Shown: positions 26,461 to 37,123, numbered from the stretch's first letter. The stretch: 41,436 nucleotides of DNA from Vibrio fortis (GCF_000695685.1 NZ_JFFR01000004.1:1-41436), one strand, 5' to 3'. Notes: generated from the letters alone by a model not told the origin. Made by a program: numbers and translations.

Positions 26461-26574
26461 ACGGCGTATTATGCCGTATATAACCATCAGCGCCTTGAGA
26501 TAAATCACGGTTCGTTTTTGTGAACCACTAACTGGCGCTGATTTCGGTTCTACACTGTAGAAGTGTGAACTAAA
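26461..26574. repeat. cluster of inverted repeats between pgi and yjbQ
   Basis: In the 325-base gap 26320-26644: a short dyad ACGGC / GCCGT at 26461; 9-bp arms ATCAGCGCC (26486-26494) and GGCGCTGAT (26534-26542) enclosing an inner GGTTC / GAACC hairpin; then TTCTACA-C-TGTAGAA. A TTGA-N6-TCAC stretch at 26495-26508 resembles an FNR half-palindrome, weakly. No ORF is credible here. Confidence 0.5.
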
Positions 26575-26644
26575 CCCTGTAAATTCAAGTTCAAAAGATA
26601 GCGTTAAACCGCTTTTTTGCCAAATACATTATAGAGGATGCTAT

Positions 26645-27064
26645 ATGTGGTTTCAGAAGACTATTCACCTCAATGCACGAAAGCGTGGATTTCATCTCAT
26701 TACTGATGAAATTGAACAACACATCAACGACATTAATTGTCCAACTGTTGGTTTATTACACTTATTTATCCAACATACTTCTGCGAGCTTAACCCTCAAT
26801 GAAAACGCCGATCCTACCGTACGTGCGGATATGGAGTCGCACTTTAATCGCTATGTACCTGAGAGAGCGCCGTACTATCGACACACTTATGAGGGCGACG
26901 ACGACATGCCAGCACACATTAAAGCATCGCTTCTGGGCAATAATGTGACAATCCCCATTACCAATGGTCGATTAGCTTTAGGAACATGGCAGGGCATTTA
27001 CTTAGGTGAACATCGTGATTTCGGCGGTAGCCGCACCGTGATACTGACAATCCAAGGTGAATAA
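26645..27064 (+). CDS. yjbQ: YjbQ/UPF0047 family protein
   Basis: A 139-residue protein of the YjbQ family, small trimeric cytosolic proteins. Some members have weak thiamine-phosphate synthase activity, and their true role is unsettled. Family marks are [32 protein letters not shown] with the conserved His and acidic residues, [17 protein letters not shown], and the C-terminal [16 protein letters not shown]. It has AGAGGA before the ATG. It stands alone and is convergent with the Omp85-like gene. Confidence 0.92.
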   Translation: MWFQKTIHLNARKRGFHLITDEIEQHINDINCPTVGLLHLFIQHTSASLTLNENADPTVRADMESHFNRYVPERAPYYRHTYEGDDDMPAHIKASLLGNNVTIPITNGRLALGTWQGIYLGEHRDFGGSRTVILTIQGE

Positions 27065-27094
27065 CGTAGAAAAACCTTAATTGAATCAATAAAA

Positions 27095-27123
27095 AAGAGT
27101 GGTACGTTTCCACTACCACTCTT
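27095..27123. terminator. terminator between yjbQ and the Omp85-like gene
   Basis: Perfect 10-bp arms AAGAGTGGTA / TACCACTCTT with a 9-base loop. On the minus strand it is followed by TTTTTTATT, so it serves the leftward operon well. In the rightward direction the T-run is weak. Confidence 0.75.
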
Positions 27124-27191
27124 ATTCATAGGGCTTTAGGCCTACAGTAGGCCAAATGCTTTTTAAGCTCAGTTGAGCGAGAACATTAGCT

Positions 27192-28409
27192 TTAGAAGGG
27201 CTGGTTTATCATAACCCTAAAGGTACCTTCGTCACCGCCTCGGGCTAGTTCTGCTCTCACCACAATTCCTTCTACCTGAAAGCGCACCGCGCCACCCAAA
27301 CTCCATTTCATATCGGTATGCAGTGTTTTTACATCGTACTCATCAGCCACTCGCCCTACTTCGGCAAAAGCAACCCACTGCCACCAAGGCAAGTCGTAGT
27401 AGTTAATCAGCGGAATGTCTTCCAGTGGCTGCCATTCAGGTAACACACGATATTCCGCTGAGTAATGAACTGCAGAGCGACCATGGAATCTGCCACCGGT
27501 ATAACCTCTTAATCGGTATAGACCACCAAGGCGCGCTTGCTCAGTTTCAGGTGGACGAGCACACTCCTGACCAGAGCAGTTATTCCACGTTGGTGTATCG
27601 GCGGTATAGAAGTCAAAAGCTAAGACTTGTTGGTCAAACCAATCTCCAAGTGGACCTAGTGCGTAATATTGGCTGTTTTGAAATGTCCATTTAAACCAAG
27701 GGTCACTCTCAGACCAATCGTCAGCACCCGTCGTCAGCTTTAACAAAGAGTGTGAACCTTTGGTTGGGTTACGAGTGCTGTCTCGATTATCCCAATCAAA
27801 GCTTAAACTAAAGCCTGTCGCTTTCTCGGCTTGGTTGAGGTCTTTGAGCTCACGAGAGGTATAAAACGGCGTAAAGATAATCGAGCTCACGCCAGACTCT
27901 AGCGGAGAGGCGAAACTGACGTCTTTAATCGGTTGGAACGCCCCCAAAAGACCATGCTCAGCGACATTCCCCCAAGGCAGCAAATACTTAAACTCAGCTT
28001 GATAGTTTTGCTCGTGACCGTCAGCGATGGTTTTATCCAGATCAGAAGAGTCATTGCTGCCCTGATCACCAAGATAATATGGATTGTCATTAAAACGAGC
28101 TTGGTACATCTGAGTACTAAACAGCAGGTTTTGCGACAACGCGTAGTTAAAAGCGGACAAGAAGACGACGTAGCTGTCTTTATCGGAATAGAGCGCGGTA
28201 CCAAACAATGCTGCCTGTGGCTGCCCTACTCCTTTTGCGACACCAGCAACCCCAAAGGTATTACCCATGGTTTCAGTGCTGAAGTAAAAGGGAACAAACG
28301 CAGAGTCTTTGGGTTCTTTCTCTGGTTTATCGGAGGCTTGAGCGGGAGTAAAAACCAGCGAGGCCGCCAGCGTCATAGCACTGGCAAACCACCTTTTTTT
28401 ACCACTCAC
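27192..28409 (-). CDS. Omp85/BamA-type outer-membrane barrel protein
   Basis: A 405-residue exported protein with the C-terminal surface-antigen (D15) barrel of the Omp85 superfamily but almost no POTRA region. It has a signal peptide (RWFASAMTLAASLVFTPAQAS). The middle has SFDWDNRDSTRNPTKGSHSLLKL, a typical early barrel block, and LGGLYRLRGYTGGRFHG contains the RGY motif of the L6 loop. It ends in FRVMINQPF with a terminal aromatic. It starts with GTG inside a GTGA overlap with the stop of alr, so it is translated with the dnaB-alr transcript. The substrate is unknown. It may be a short TamA-like or two-partner-type protein. Confidence 0.82.
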   Translation of the reverse strand: MSGKKRWFASAMTLAASLVFTPAQASDKPEKEPKDSAFVPFYFSTETMGNTFGVAGVAKGVGQPQAALFGTALYSDKDSYVVFLSAFNYALSQNLLFSTQMYQARFNDNPYYLGDQGSNDSSDLDKTIADGHEQNYQAEFKYLLPWGNVAEHGLLGAFQPIKDVSFASPLESGVSSIIFTPFYTSRELKDLNQAEKATGFSLSFDWDNRDSTRNPTKGSHSLLKLTTGADDWSESDPWFKWTFQNSQYYALGPLGDWFDQQVLAFDFYTADTPTWNNCSGQECARPPETEQARLGGLYRLRGYTGGRFHGRSAVHYSAEYRVLPEWQPLEDIPLINYYDLPWWQWVAFAEVGRVADEYDVKTLHTDMKWSLGGAVRFQVEGIVVRAELARGGDEGTFRVMINQPF

Positions 28410-29485
28410 GATTTCACGTACTCCATCGCGACACGTGAAGTGAGTTTGGTAACCAATTCATAAGCGATAGTGTCAATGTGAGACGCAACCTCTTCCGAAG
28501 GTAGAGCTTTACCCCATAAGGTCGCTTCATCACCCACTTGGTCGGTGGCATCAGGGCCGAGATCGACAGTAAGCATATCCATTGAGACACGACCTGCAAT
28601 CGGCACTTTGCGACCATTGATGAACACGGGTGTGCCGTTAGGTGCGGTACGTGGGTAACCATCACCGTAACCAATAGCAATCACGCCCATTTTGGTATCG
28701 CGGTCACTGGTCCAGTTTCCGCCATAGCCAACGCTTTCACCGGCTTTAAGATCACGAACTGCAATCAGGTGCGAGGTTAGTGTCATCACCGGCTGAAAGC
28801 CTAGGTCTTGTGCCGTCTGTTCTACAAACGGAGAGACGCCGTAAGAGATAATCCCAGGGCGAACCCAATCTAAGTGGCTCTCTGGCCATGCTAGCAAGCC
28901 TGCAGAGTTCGCCAAAGAGCGCTCACCCTCGCAGCCCTCCGTTAAGGACAGGAATAGTTCTGTTTGTTGCTGTGTTGTGCCTTTATCTAACTCATCCGCA
29001 CAACCGAAGTGGCTCATATAGCGCAGTGGTTTAGCGACATTAGGACACTGATGAAGACGCTCCACAAAGTTTTGGTACTGCTCAGAGCGAACCCCTAAAC
29101 GGTGCATACCACTATCCACCTTCAACCAAACAACAACCGGAGCTTCAAGCTTGGTGTTTTCTAGCGCGCTTAACTGCTCTTCGCAGTGCACCACGGTTTG
29201 AATGTTGTTGGTGACAAGGATCGGCAAATCACCTGAAGAGTAAAAGCCTTCAAGCAATAGAATAGGTTGCACAATACCGCCCGCACGCAGCTGCAGCGCT
29301 TCTTCAATACGAGCTACACCGAATGCGTCGGAATTTTTAGAGTGTTTGGCAATCTGCAGTAAGCCGTGACCGTAGCCATTGGCTTTGACTACCGACATTA
29401 CTTTACATTGAGGCGCCTTCGACTTTATCTGGCGAAGGTTATGCTCTAGTGCATTGAGATCAATGCTCGCGGTCGCCGCTTTCAT
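28406..29485 (-). CDS. alr: alanine racemase, PLP-dependent
   Basis: Makes D-alanine for peptidoglycan. From the ATG at 29485 (MKAATASIDLNALEHNL, the usual family start) it has 359 residues. An ATG at 29494 would add three. The PLP lysine is K34 in VVKANGYGHG. The barrel continues with KVDSGMHRLGV and RPGIISYGVSPF, then the C-terminal domain with SVGYGGNW (catalytic tyrosine region), GYGDGYPR and GRVSMDMLTVDLG. dnaB ends 15 bases upstream, as in E. coli where alr follows dnaB. No signal peptide is seen, so this is the cytoplasmic housekeeping type rather than a periplasmic broad-spectrum racemase. Confidence 0.96.
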   Translation of the reverse strand: MKAATASIDLNALEHNLRQIKSKAPQCKVMSVVKANGYGHGLLQIAKHSKNSDAFGVARIEEALQLRAGGIVQPILLLEGFYSSGDLPILVTNNIQTVVHCEEQLSALENTKLEAPVVVWLKVDSGMHRLGVRSEQYQNFVERLHQCPNVAKPLRYMSHFGCADELDKGTTQQQTELFLSLTEGCEGERSLANSAGLLAWPESHLDWVRPGIISYGVSPFVEQTAQDLGFQPVMTLTSHLIAVRDLKAGESVGYGGNWTSDRDTKMGVIAIGYGDGYPRTAPNGTPVFINGRKVPIAGRVSMDMLTVDLGPDATDQVGDEATLWGKALPSEEVASHIDTIAYELVTKLTSRVAMEYVKS

Positions 29486-29500
29486 GTACGTCATTAAGCG

Positions 29501-30892
29501 TTACTCATCATCAAATGCAGGACCTGCATAGTTATCAAATCGAGAGTGCTGACCTTGGAAGGTCAAACGAACCGAACCGATTGGGCCGTTACGCTGCTTA
29601 CCGATAATAATTTCCGCGATACCTTTCAGTGAGCTGTCTGGGTTATAAACTTCATCACGGTAGATAAACATGATTAAGTCGGCATCTTGCTCAATCGAGC
29701 CCGATTCACGCAAGTCCGAGTTAACTGGGCGCTTATCAGCACGTTGCTCTAGGGAACGGTTAAGCTGAGACAGTGCCACAACAGGAACATTCAGCTCTTT
29801 CGCTAAAGCTTTCAGAGAGCGAGAGATCTCGGCAATTTCCAAGGTACGGTTATCAGAAAGAGACGGCACACGCATCAGTTGAAGGTAGTCGATCATGATC
29901 ATTGAAAGACCATCGTGCTCACGAGCAATACGACGTGCACGTGAACGTACTTCGGTTGGCGTTAGGCCTGAGCTGTCATCGATGTACATATTCTTCTTGT
30001 CCATGAGGATGCCCATGGTTGAAGAGATACGAGCCCAATCTTCGTCATCCAACTGACCAGTACGAATCTTGGTTTGGTCTACGCGAGAAAGAGACGCAAG
30101 CATACGCATCATCAGCTGTTCGCCCGGCATCTCTAGCGAGAAGATAAGAACAGGTTTGTCTTGTTTCATTGCCGCGTTTTCACACAAGTTCATCGCAAAG
30201 GTGGTTTTACCCATCGATGGACGCGCCGCAACAATGATTAAATCAGAGCCTTGTAGGCCAGCGGTTTTCTTGTTGAGGTCGTTAAAGCCAGTATCGACAC
30301 CTGTCACACCATCTTGCGGCGTTTTGTATAGGATCTCGATACGCTCTAACGTCTTCTCTAGAATGCTGTCTACGTTTTGCGGGCCTTCGTTCTCGCTCGC
30401 ACGACCTTCTGCAATCGCGAATACTTTACTCTCGGCAAGATCAAGCAGGTCTTCTGAAGTGCGGCCTTGTGGGTCATAACCAGAATCGGCGATCTCATTC
30501 GCCACACCAATCAGGCTACGAACTAGAGCACGCTGCGCGACGATATCTGCATACGCGTTAATGTTTGCCGCACTTGGGGTATTTTTTGCAAGGTCTGCAA
30601 GGTAAGCGAAACCACCCACCTCTTCAAGTTGCTCACGCAGCTCTAAGTGTTCTGAGAGTGTAATAAGATCCAGAGGGGCACTTTCTTCTAGAATGTCTTT
30701 CACTGCTTCGAAAATCAGACGGTGTGGACGGCTATAAAAGTCCTTCGCCACGACCTTCTCAGCAACCGTATCCCAGCGTTCGTTGTCCAGCAACAGGCCG
30801 CCAATCACGGATTGCTCAGCTTCTAATGAATGGGGCGGGACTTTAATCGCGTCCACCTGATCGTTGGCTGATTTCTGATTTCTGGTATCCAC
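29501..30892 (-). CDS. dnaB: replicative DNA helicase DnaB
   Basis: Hexameric 5'-3' helicase at the replication fork. From the GTG at 30892 (encoding MDTRNQKSAND) it has 463 residues. An in-frame TTG at 30907 is an alternative start. The N-terminal collar domain begins at VPPHSLEAEQSVIGGLLLDN. The RecA-like motor has the Walker A ARPSMGKTTFAMNL, Walker B MIMIDYLQLM, and SQLNRSLEQRADKRP with RESGSIEQDADLIMFIYRD. No intein interrupts it. It is first of dnaB-alr-Omp85. A TATAAT promoter lies about 40 bases upstream. Confidence 0.97.
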   Translation of the reverse strand: MDTRNQKSANDQVDAIKVPPHSLEAEQSVIGGLLLDNERWDTVAEKVVAKDFYSRPHRLIFEAVKDILEESAPLDLITLSEHLELREQLEEVGGFAYLADLAKNTPSAANINAYADIVAQRALVRSLIGVANEIADSGYDPQGRTSEDLLDLAESKVFAIAEGRASENEGPQNVDSILEKTLERIEILYKTPQDGVTGVDTGFNDLNKKTAGLQGSDLIIVAARPSMGKTTFAMNLCENAAMKQDKPVLIFSLEMPGEQLMMRMLASLSRVDQTKIRTGQLDDEDWARISSTMGILMDKKNMYIDDSSGLTPTEVRSRARRIAREHDGLSMIMIDYLQLMRVPSLSDNRTLEIAEISRSLKALAKELNVPVVALSQLNRSLEQRADKRPVNSDLRESGSIEQDADLIMFIYRDEVYNPDSSLKGIAEIIIGKQRNGPIGSVRLTFQGQHSRFDNYAGPAFDDE

Positions 30893-30927
30893 TATGACTA
30901 CACTCAAATAACTAATAATGATCGCTC

Positions 30928-30955
30928 ATTATACCCAAGAACATCCATTTGTAAT
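30928..30955 (-). promoter_or_regulatory. probable dnaB promoter
   Basis: Minus strand: a perfect -10 TATAAT (30928-30933) preceded by TGGG, a 16-bp spacer, and a weak -35 ATTACA (30950-30955). It is the only good promoter-like sequence between dnaB and the divergent DUF481 gene. Confidence 0.5.
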
Positions 30956-31067
30956 GCTATGGAGTGGGTTTGTTTTAGTCTTAAGTAAGAATTTACCTAT
31001 TGCTGACTCAAATCACCAAGGGTAGCATTACGATCCTCCACCCATTCACTGTCCTAATGAGGTATGC

Positions 31068-31940
31068 GTGTCCAAATTATTTGCTCTTAGCCTTGGTCTA
31101 CTGAGCACTCCATTAGCTTTGGCTAATGACACAGAATCCTCTGTTGATAAGCTTCTTGACTCAATAGAAGTGGCTGAGCCTTTAGAGCCAGCTGAAGAGT
31201 TACAATTAGAAGCAGCAACAGATGTTGTGGATATGGATATCGCGCCGAGTGACACAGACACTGAACCTGCAGATCCGCTCGCGACCGAAGTCGAATTTGG
31301 ATATCAGTCGCATACTGGTAATTCAGACTCTCGCTCGCTAAACGCACGCCTCAGTGCTGAATACACAGAAGGACGTCACCGTAGTACGGGTGAATGGAAG
31401 TATTACAACCTTTACAAAGATGGCGAAGAAGATAAGAGACAGTCGACTTACACCGCGCAGAGTGACTATAAGTTAAGTCCAAAAACCTACCTTTACGGAA
31501 GTTTTAAAGGTGTAGACTCTCGCTACAGTGCTTACTTTAAGGATTATACGATTTCGACGGGTTTAGGTTATCAGTTCTCAAATACTGAAACCTTCGTGTT
31601 AGAGTTCGAACTTGGTCCTGGTTTTCGTTACCAAGAACCCAACCTAGATGAAATCGATGATGACGATATTATCTTTCCAGAGATCGTCGAAGAAGGTATC
31701 TTCCGAGGCAATTTAAACTCGTCTTGGCAGATACTGCCTAACCTGCGCTTCAATGCGGATATGACGTTGGTATCAGGTAGAAGTAACCTAAGACTCGACA
31801 CCGACCTCGAGGCCGTAAATGACATCACCGAAAACATTGCGCTCAAGATTGCACACTCACGTCAATATCACGATAAAGTGCCGAATGGCTTAGATAAAGC
31901 AGACTCTGTGCTTTCCGTGAATCTGTTGTTCCAGTTTTAA
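31068..31940 (+). CDS. DUF481 family outer-membrane protein (YdiY-like)
   Basis: A 290-residue exported protein with a GTG start, GAGG about 7 bases upstream and a signal peptide (SKLFALSLGLLSTPLALAN). A low-complexity acidic linker (about residues 20-70) precedes the DUF481 barrel: EVEFGYQSHTGNSDSRSLNARLSAEYTEGRHR, then YGSFKGVDSRYSAYFKDYTISTGLGYQF, ending in VNLLFQF. The 'gxxxxxGNs' opening followed by strands rich in aromatic residues is typical of salt-induced YdiY-like proteins. Function is unknown. It is a single gene, divergent from dnaB and convergent with rplI across a shared terminator. Confidence 0.82.
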   Translation: MSKLFALSLGLLSTPLALANDTESSVDKLLDSIEVAEPLEPAEELQLEAATDVVDMDIAPSDTDTEPADPLATEVEFGYQSHTGNSDSRSLNARLSAEYTEGRHRSTGEWKYYNLYKDGEEDKRQSTYTAQSDYKLSPKTYLYGSFKGVDSRYSAYFKDYTISTGLGYQFSNTETFVLEFELGPGFRYQEPNLDEIDDDDIIFPEIVEEGIFRGNLNSSWQILPNLRFNADMTLVSGRSNLRLDTDLEAVNDITENIALKIAHSRQYHDKVPNGLDKADSVLSVNLLFQF

Positions 31941-32060
31941 GAGCATTCCCAACAGCCTTTAGGGTAAAAAGATCATCATAGGCTTTTTACCTACCGTAAC
32001 TCTTACACCCTCATACCTGTATAACAGACCTTGGCCGCTCGCCCGAATTCCAGACATAAA

Positions 32061-32086
32061 AAAACACCAGCCGAAGCTGGTGTTTT
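32061..32086. terminator. bidirectional terminator between the DUF481 gene and rplI
   Basis: Perfect 11-bp arms AAAACACCAGC / GCTGGTGTTTT around the tetraloop CGAA, flanked by A-rich and T-rich sequence. Confidence 0.92.
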
Positions 32087-32124
32087 AAAACTTTCAAAAG
32101 AAAGAATTCGTCTTTTAACTGAAA

Positions 32125-32577
32125 TTACTCAGCAGCAACGATAGCGATGTTCGCTGTAGCAAATACTTCAGAGTGAAGTTGGATGCTTACTTCGAATTCA
32201 CCGATGTTACGTAGAGCGCCTTCAGGTAGGCGTACTTCGCTCTTAGCAACTTCAACACCTGCAGCTGTGATAGCGTCAGCGATGTCGCGAGTACCGATAG
32301 AACCGAATAGTTTACCTTCGTCACCAGCTTTAGAAGCGATAACAACAGCTTCTAGAGCGTTAACTTTCTCTGCGCGAGCTTCTGCAGCAGCTAGTTGCTC
32401 AGCAACTTTAGCTTCTAGTTCAGCACGGCGAGTTTCGAACATAGCAACGTTATCTTTAGTTGCCATAACTGCTTTACCTTGTGGGATAAGGAAGTTACGA
32501 GCGTAGCCAGATTTAACGTTTACTTGGTCGCCAAGGCCACCTAGGTTACCGATCTTATCAAGTAGAATAACTTGCAT
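32125..32577 (-). CDS. rplI: 50S ribosomal protein L9
   Basis: Large-subunit protein of 150 residues. It starts [36 protein letters not shown], the diagnostic L9 N-domain, followed by the long connecting helix ([32 protein letters not shown]) and the C-domain [16 protein letters not shown]. It is the last gene of rpsF-rpsR-rplI. Confidence 0.99.
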   Translation of the reverse strand: MQVILLDKIGNLGGLGDQVNVKSGYARNFLIPQGKAVMATKDNVAMFETRRAELEAKVAEQLAAAEARAEKVNALEAVVIASKAGDEGKLFGSIGTRDIADAITAAGVEVAKSEVRLPEGALRNIGEFEVSIQLHSEVFATANIAIVAAE

Positions 32578-32615
32578 TATCTTAGTCCTCTTAAACTTTT
32601 ATTAACTCTTACCAA

Positions 32616-32846
<231 letters not shown>

Positions 32847-32955
32847 CTATCTCCTGATCTTAAATTTAAAAAAGCGGTCTTCCATAAATACCGAAGTAGT
32901 TACGAAGAACCTAAAACAAGTTGAGAATTTTTTAAGGCTTTACGCCAAAAAAGAA

Positions 32956-33345
32956 TTACTCAGCAGATGCTTCTGGCTTAGCTTCTGTACGCTCTTCGCG
33001 ACGAGGAGCACGCTCTGCACGCTCTTCTTTTTGCTTAAGCATAATAGATTGCTCAGTCACAGCGCCTTTAGTGCGCATGATCATGTTACGTAGAACTGCA
33101 TCGTTGAAACGGAAAGCAGTTTCTAGCTCGTCGATCACTTCTTGACCAGCTTCAACGTTCATTAGAACGTAGTGAGCTTTGTGAAGCTTGTTGATTGGGT
33201 AAGCCATTTGACGGCGGCCCCAGTCTTCTAGACGGTGGATAGTACCGCCAGCTTCAGTGATAGAACCAGTGTAACGCTCGATCATGCCAGCAACTTGCTC
33301 GCTTTGATCAGGGTGCACCATGAATACGATTTCGTAATGACGCAT
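32956..33345 (-). CDS. rpsF: 30S ribosomal protein S6
   Basis: 129 residues. It begins [18 protein letters not shown] and contains [29 protein letters not shown], the S6 signature. The C-terminal tail is charged ([24 protein letters not shown]), in the position where E. coli S6 receives RimK glutamates, though the tail differs. It is the first gene of the operon. A strong promoter-like sequence lies 100 bases upstream. Confidence 0.99.
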   Translation of the reverse strand: MRHYEIVFMVHPDQSEQVAGMIERYTGSITEAGGTIHRLEDWGRRQMAYPINKLHKAHYVLMNVEAGQEVIDELETAFRFNDAVLRNMIMRTKGAVTEQSIMLKQKEERAERAPRREERTEAKPEASAE

Positions 33346-33444
33346 TGGTTGCTCCTTACGGATTATTAGCTTCCACAGTTGGCTCAGTCATCCAGAGGAA
33401 GCAAGGAACTAAAGATAATTGACTGAGTTTTAAGGACGGCAAAT

Positions 33445-33471
33445 ATTATAGAAAGAACCCCTTATTGGCAA
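33445..33471 (-). promoter_or_regulatory. probable promoter of rpsF-rpsR-rplI
   Basis: Minus strand: -10 TATAAT (33445-33450) and -35 TTGCCA (33466-33471) with a short 15-bp spacer, followed by GC-containing sequence. It lies in the 268-base gap between rlmB and rpsF, downstream of the rlmB terminator. Confidence 0.5.
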
Positions 33472-33560
33472 GTGGTATTTGGCGAATAATGAAACAGTTT
33501 TTCTTTCGCCATCTAGCCATCCGTGATTCTCTCAAGATCTACCTTAATTCGATAAAAACA

Positions 33561-33587
33561 AACGCCCACCAGCATGTGGTGGGCGTT
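33561..33587 (-). terminator. terminator after rnr-rlmB
   Basis: Perfect 11-bp arms AACGCCCACCA / TGGTGGGCGTT around a 5-base loop, followed on the minus strand by TTGTTTTTATC. Confidence 0.9.
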
Positions 33588-33613
33588 AGAAATAAATCAA
33601 TTCAATGAGCGAT

Positions 33614-34354
33614 TTACTGCGCTAAACGCTGACGTACCGCTTCAAACAGGCAAATACCAGAAGCCACTGAAACATTAAGGCTTGATACGCTACCAGCCAT
33701 AGGGATCTTAATAAGGTCATCACAGGTTTCGCGCGTTAGACGACGCATACCGTCACCCTCAGCACCCATCACAACCGCTAGTGGGCCAGTCAGTTTTGCT
33801 TGGTAGATATCATGCGTCGCTTCGCCCGCTGTACCCACAAACCACACGCCTTTCTCTTGTAGAGCACGCATAGTACGCGCCAGGTTAGTCACGCGAACTA
33901 GCGGAACAGTTTCTGCAGCACCACATGCCACTTTGCTTACTGTTGCTGTTAACGGCGAAGAGCGGTCTTTCGGTACGATTACAGCCGCAACACCTGCTGC
34001 GTCTGCATTACGTAGACATGCGCCTAAGTTGTGCGGATCTGTCACACCATCAAGAACCAGCAGTAGAGGCTGTTCATGCTGAGCAAGAATGTCATCAAGG
34101 TCATTCTCATTCAGCTGCTTAGCTGGTTTCACCTTAGCGATGATACCTTGGTGATTAGCGCCTTGGGCTTTGTCATCCAGCACTTTACGACCCATTTGTT
34201 GGATAGACACCCCAAACTGCTGCAGTTGGTTCAACAGCGGTAATAGACGCTCATCTTGACGGCCTTTTAATACATAAGCCTCGATAAAGCGTGCGGGGTC
34301 TTTTTCTAGAACAGCCTTCACCGCGTGAATGCCATAGATAAATTCGTTACTCAT
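33614..34354 (-). CDS. rlmB: 23S rRNA 2'-O-methyltransferase RlmB (G2251)
   Basis: SpoU/TrmH-class methyltransferase of 246 residues that modifies G2251 in the peptidyl-transferase loop of 23S rRNA. The N-terminal substrate-binding domain starts [17 protein letters not shown]. The knotted catalytic domain has the three SpoU motifs: [35 protein letters not shown] and [22 protein letters not shown]. It sits 100 bases after rnr in the same orientation, the E. coli order (rnr-rlmB), and ends at a terminator. Confidence 0.97.
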   Translation of the reverse strand: MSNEFIYGIHAVKAVLEKDPARFIEAYVLKGRQDERLLPLLNQLQQFGVSIQQMGRKVLDDKAQGANHQGIIAKVKPAKQLNENDLDDILAQHEQPLLLVLDGVTDPHNLGACLRNADAAGVAAVIVPKDRSSPLTATVSKVACGAAETVPLVRVTNLARTMRALQEKGVWFVGTAGEATHDIYQAKLTGPLAVVMGAEGDGMRRLTRETCDDLIKIPMAGSVSSLNVSVASGICLFEAVRQRLAQ

Positions 34355-34454
34355 TGTCTACCTGTTCGGTTTGTTACGTTAAGGAGAGCAAGCTGCGCCT
34401 CTCCTTAATTCACTATTCAATATCGAGTAGGCAGTACTTATGCCTACTCCTGTG

Positions 34455-36962
34455 TTAAGCCTTTGGCGCTTTTGGCTTACGCTTTGCCGTGCGCTTCTTT
34501 TTCGCTTTCGGCTTATCGGTACTCGCCGGTTTACGCTTCGACTTTCTCTTGCTGCTTGTCCCTTCTTCACTGCTACCATCTGGGCGCTTGGTAGGCTCAA
34601 CTAATGGTTTAGCACTGCTTCCTGGGCGGCGGCTTTTGACAGCTGCGCGTTTTTTGCTTTTTGCCTTTTTCGCAGCATCCGCTGCACGTTTCTTCGCGGT
34701 TTTACCTTTACCACGAGGCTTGCGGTCAGTATCGACAATATCAAAGTCAATCTGGCGGCTATCTAGATTTACCGCAGAGACCTTAACCTTCACTGAATCG
34801 CCAAGGCGGTAGATATTACCAGAACTCTCACCAATTAATCTCTGTCCAATTGGGTCAAATTGGTAGTAATCGTTGGCTAGTGACGTCACATGCACTAAGC
34901 CATCAATATGCAGCTCTGTTAGGCGAACAAAGAAGCCAAAACCAGTTACGTTAGCAATCACACCCGGCATCTCTTCGCCAACGTGGTCTTGCATGTATTC
35001 ACACTTCAGCCAATCCGACACTTCACGTGTGGCATCATCTGCACGACGCTCGGTTGTCGAACACTGCTCACCGTAGAAATCCATATCATCAAATGAGTAA
35101 TGGTAACCACCAGTTGGCGTCCAACGGTCTGTGTTGCGGCCTTCACCTTTAGCAATCAGGTACTTGATCGCACGGTGTAGCAGTAAGTCTGGGTAACGAC
35201 GAATAGGCGAAGTAAAGTGCGCGTAGCGCTTCAGTGCCAAGCCAAAGTGGCCACAGTTATCAGCGTTGTATACCGCTTGCTTCATAGAGCGCAGCAGCAT
35301 GGTTTGAATCAGTTCGCGGTCTTCACGCTCGTTAATCTGACGAATCAGTTGTGCGTAATCGGTTGGCGATGGCTGCAGACCACCTTCCAAGCTTAGACCT
35401 AACTCACCCAAGAAATCTTTAAAGCCTGCAAGGCGCTCTTCTCCTGGTGTCTCGTGGATTCGGTATAGAGCTGGCTCTTTGGCTTTTTCTACTAATGAAG
35501 CAGAAGCAATATTCGCCAGAATCATACACTCTTCGATGATCTTGTGAGCATCGTTGCGAATCACAGGTTCAATGCGGTCAATCTTACGATCAGCATTGAA
35601 GATGAACTTGGTTTCTACTGTTTCAAACTCAATCGCACCACGCTCATCACGAGTCTGCTTAAGCACCTTGTACATCTTATGCAGCTCTTCAAGGTGCGGT
35701 ACTTCTTTCTCGTAACGCTGACGAAGCTCTTCATCACCATCGAGAATCGCGCCTACCTTGTTGTAAGTCAGACGCGCATGCGAGTTCATCACCGCTTCAT
35801 AATGCTTGTAACCCGATAGCTTGCCGTTCTCTGAAATGGTCATTTCACACACCATACACAGACGGTCAACTTGCGGGTTTAGGGAACACAAACCATTAGA
35901 TAGCACTTCAGGCAGCATCGGAACAACCTGAGATGGGAAGTACACCGAGTTACCTCGGTTAATCGCTTCTTTATCTAGAGCGGTATCTGGACGCACGTAG
36001 TAACTTACATCAGCAATCGCTACCCATAAGCGCCAGCCACCACCTTTCTTCGCTTCACAGTAAACCGCATCATCGAAGTCACGCGCATCTTCACCATCGA
36101 TTGTCACCAAAGGCAGCTCACGTAAATCTACACGGCCTTCTTTCGCTTCTTCAGGAACATGCTCGCCTAGGTTTTCAATCTGTTTCTCAACCGCTTGCGG
36201 CCATTCATGAGGGATTTGGTGAGTGTGAATCGCAATCTTAGTCTCCATCCCCGGAGCCATGTTCTCACCCAAAACTTCCGTAACTTTACCCATCATATTG
36301 CGTGAACGACCACCGCGATCCGTAATTTCGATCACCACAACGTTACCCATACGAGCACCGCCTTTATGCTCGGTTGGGATCAGAATGTCGTGACTGATTC
36401 GGGAATCATCAGGAACTACATAAGAGTGGCCATACTCTAGGAAGAAGCGACCAATTAACGGTGCTGTGCGCTCTTCAAGTACACGTACTAAACGGCCTTC
36501 ACGACGACCGCGTTTGCTGTTGTCAGTCGGTTGTGCCAATACATAGTCACCATGCATCAGTGTCTTCATCTGATGATGTGGCAGTAGAATGTCGTCATCC
36601 TTGCCTTTGCTGCCATCAGGGCGCACCCAGCCGTGACCATCTTTATGACCAATCACATACCCTTTAATCAGCTCCAGTTTCTCCGGTAGTGCGTAGCATT
36701 GGCGACGCGTAAAGATCAATTGGCCATCACGCTCCATCGCACGCAGACGACGGCGCAAACCTTCATATTGGTCTTCGCCTGATAAACCTAATGCCTCGAA
36801 CAGATCGTTACGGTTCATTGGAATATTCGCGTCCGTTAGAAACGAAAGAATAAACTCGCGACTTGGAACTGGATTCTCGTAGTTTTGCGACTCTCGGTCT
36901 GCAAAAGGATCAGCATTAGCTGTGGTTGTCGTATTTTCTGACATCGGTATCTTTTTGGTCAT
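34455..36962 (-). CDS. rnr: ribonuclease R
   Basis: Processive 3'-5' exoribonuclease of the RNB family that degrades structured RNA. It has 835 residues. The N-terminal helix-turn-helix ([26 protein letters not shown]) is followed by cold-shock domains ([18 protein letters not shown]), then the catalytic RNB domain with metal-binding aspartates in [15 protein letters not shown]. The S1 domain follows ([16 protein letters not shown]), then a long Lys/Arg/Ala-rich tail of about 85 residues (from [13 protein letters not shown]). An ATG at 36944 (MSENTTTT) is an equally plausible start. Neither has a strong ribosome-binding site. Confidence 0.97.
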   Translation of the reverse strand: MTKKIPMSENTTTTANADPFADRESQNYENPVPSREFILSFLTDANIPMNRNDLFEALGLSGEDQYEGLRRRLRAMERDGQLIFTRRQCYALPEKLELIKGYVIGHKDGHGWVRPDGSKGKDDDILLPHHQMKTLMHGDYVLAQPTDNSKRGRREGRLVRVLEERTAPLIGRFFLEYGHSYVVPDDSRISHDILIPTEHKGGARMGNVVVIEITDRGGRSRNMMGKVTEVLGENMAPGMETKIAIHTHQIPHEWPQAVEKQIENLGEHVPEEAKEGRVDLRELPLVTIDGEDARDFDDAVYCEAKKGGGWRLWVAIADVSYYVRPDTALDKEAINRGNSVYFPSQVVPMLPEVLSNGLCSLNPQVDRLCMVCEMTISENGKLSGYKHYEAVMNSHARLTYNKVGAILDGDEELRQRYEKEVPHLEELHKMYKVLKQTRDERGAIEFETVETKFIFNADRKIDRIEPVIRNDAHKIIEECMILANIASASLVEKAKEPALYRIHETPGEERLAGFKDFLGELGLSLEGGLQPSPTDYAQLIRQINEREDRELIQTMLLRSMKQAVYNADNCGHFGLALKRYAHFTSPIRRYPDLLLHRAIKYLIAKGEGRNTDRWTPTGGYHYSFDDMDFYGEQCSTTERRADDATREVSDWLKCEYMQDHVGEEMPGVIANVTGFGFFVRLTELHIDGLVHVTSLANDYYQFDPIGQRLIGESSGNIYRLGDSVKVKVSAVNLDSRQIDFDIVDTDRKPRGKGKTAKKRAADAAKKAKSKKRAAVKSRRPGSSAKPLVEPTKRPDGSSEEGTSSKRKSKRKPASTDKPKAKKKRTAKRKPKAPKA

Positions 36963-37123
36963 AGGCGGGCCTGCTTAAGCAAGGAAGGGATATACATCTA
37001 TTATATCCGATGCAACAGGTAAGCTACAGATATGCTTTGGAAAACCGACAAATTAGCTGAGATTGATACAAATCTTCATGATGTGAAATATCCGTTCGTA
37101 ATTCTGTTCGACCATCAAATTTT

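Noticed and set aside
33925..34122. Plus-strand frames within rlmB and rnr
   Set aside because: They are antisense to well-recognised genes, with no start context.
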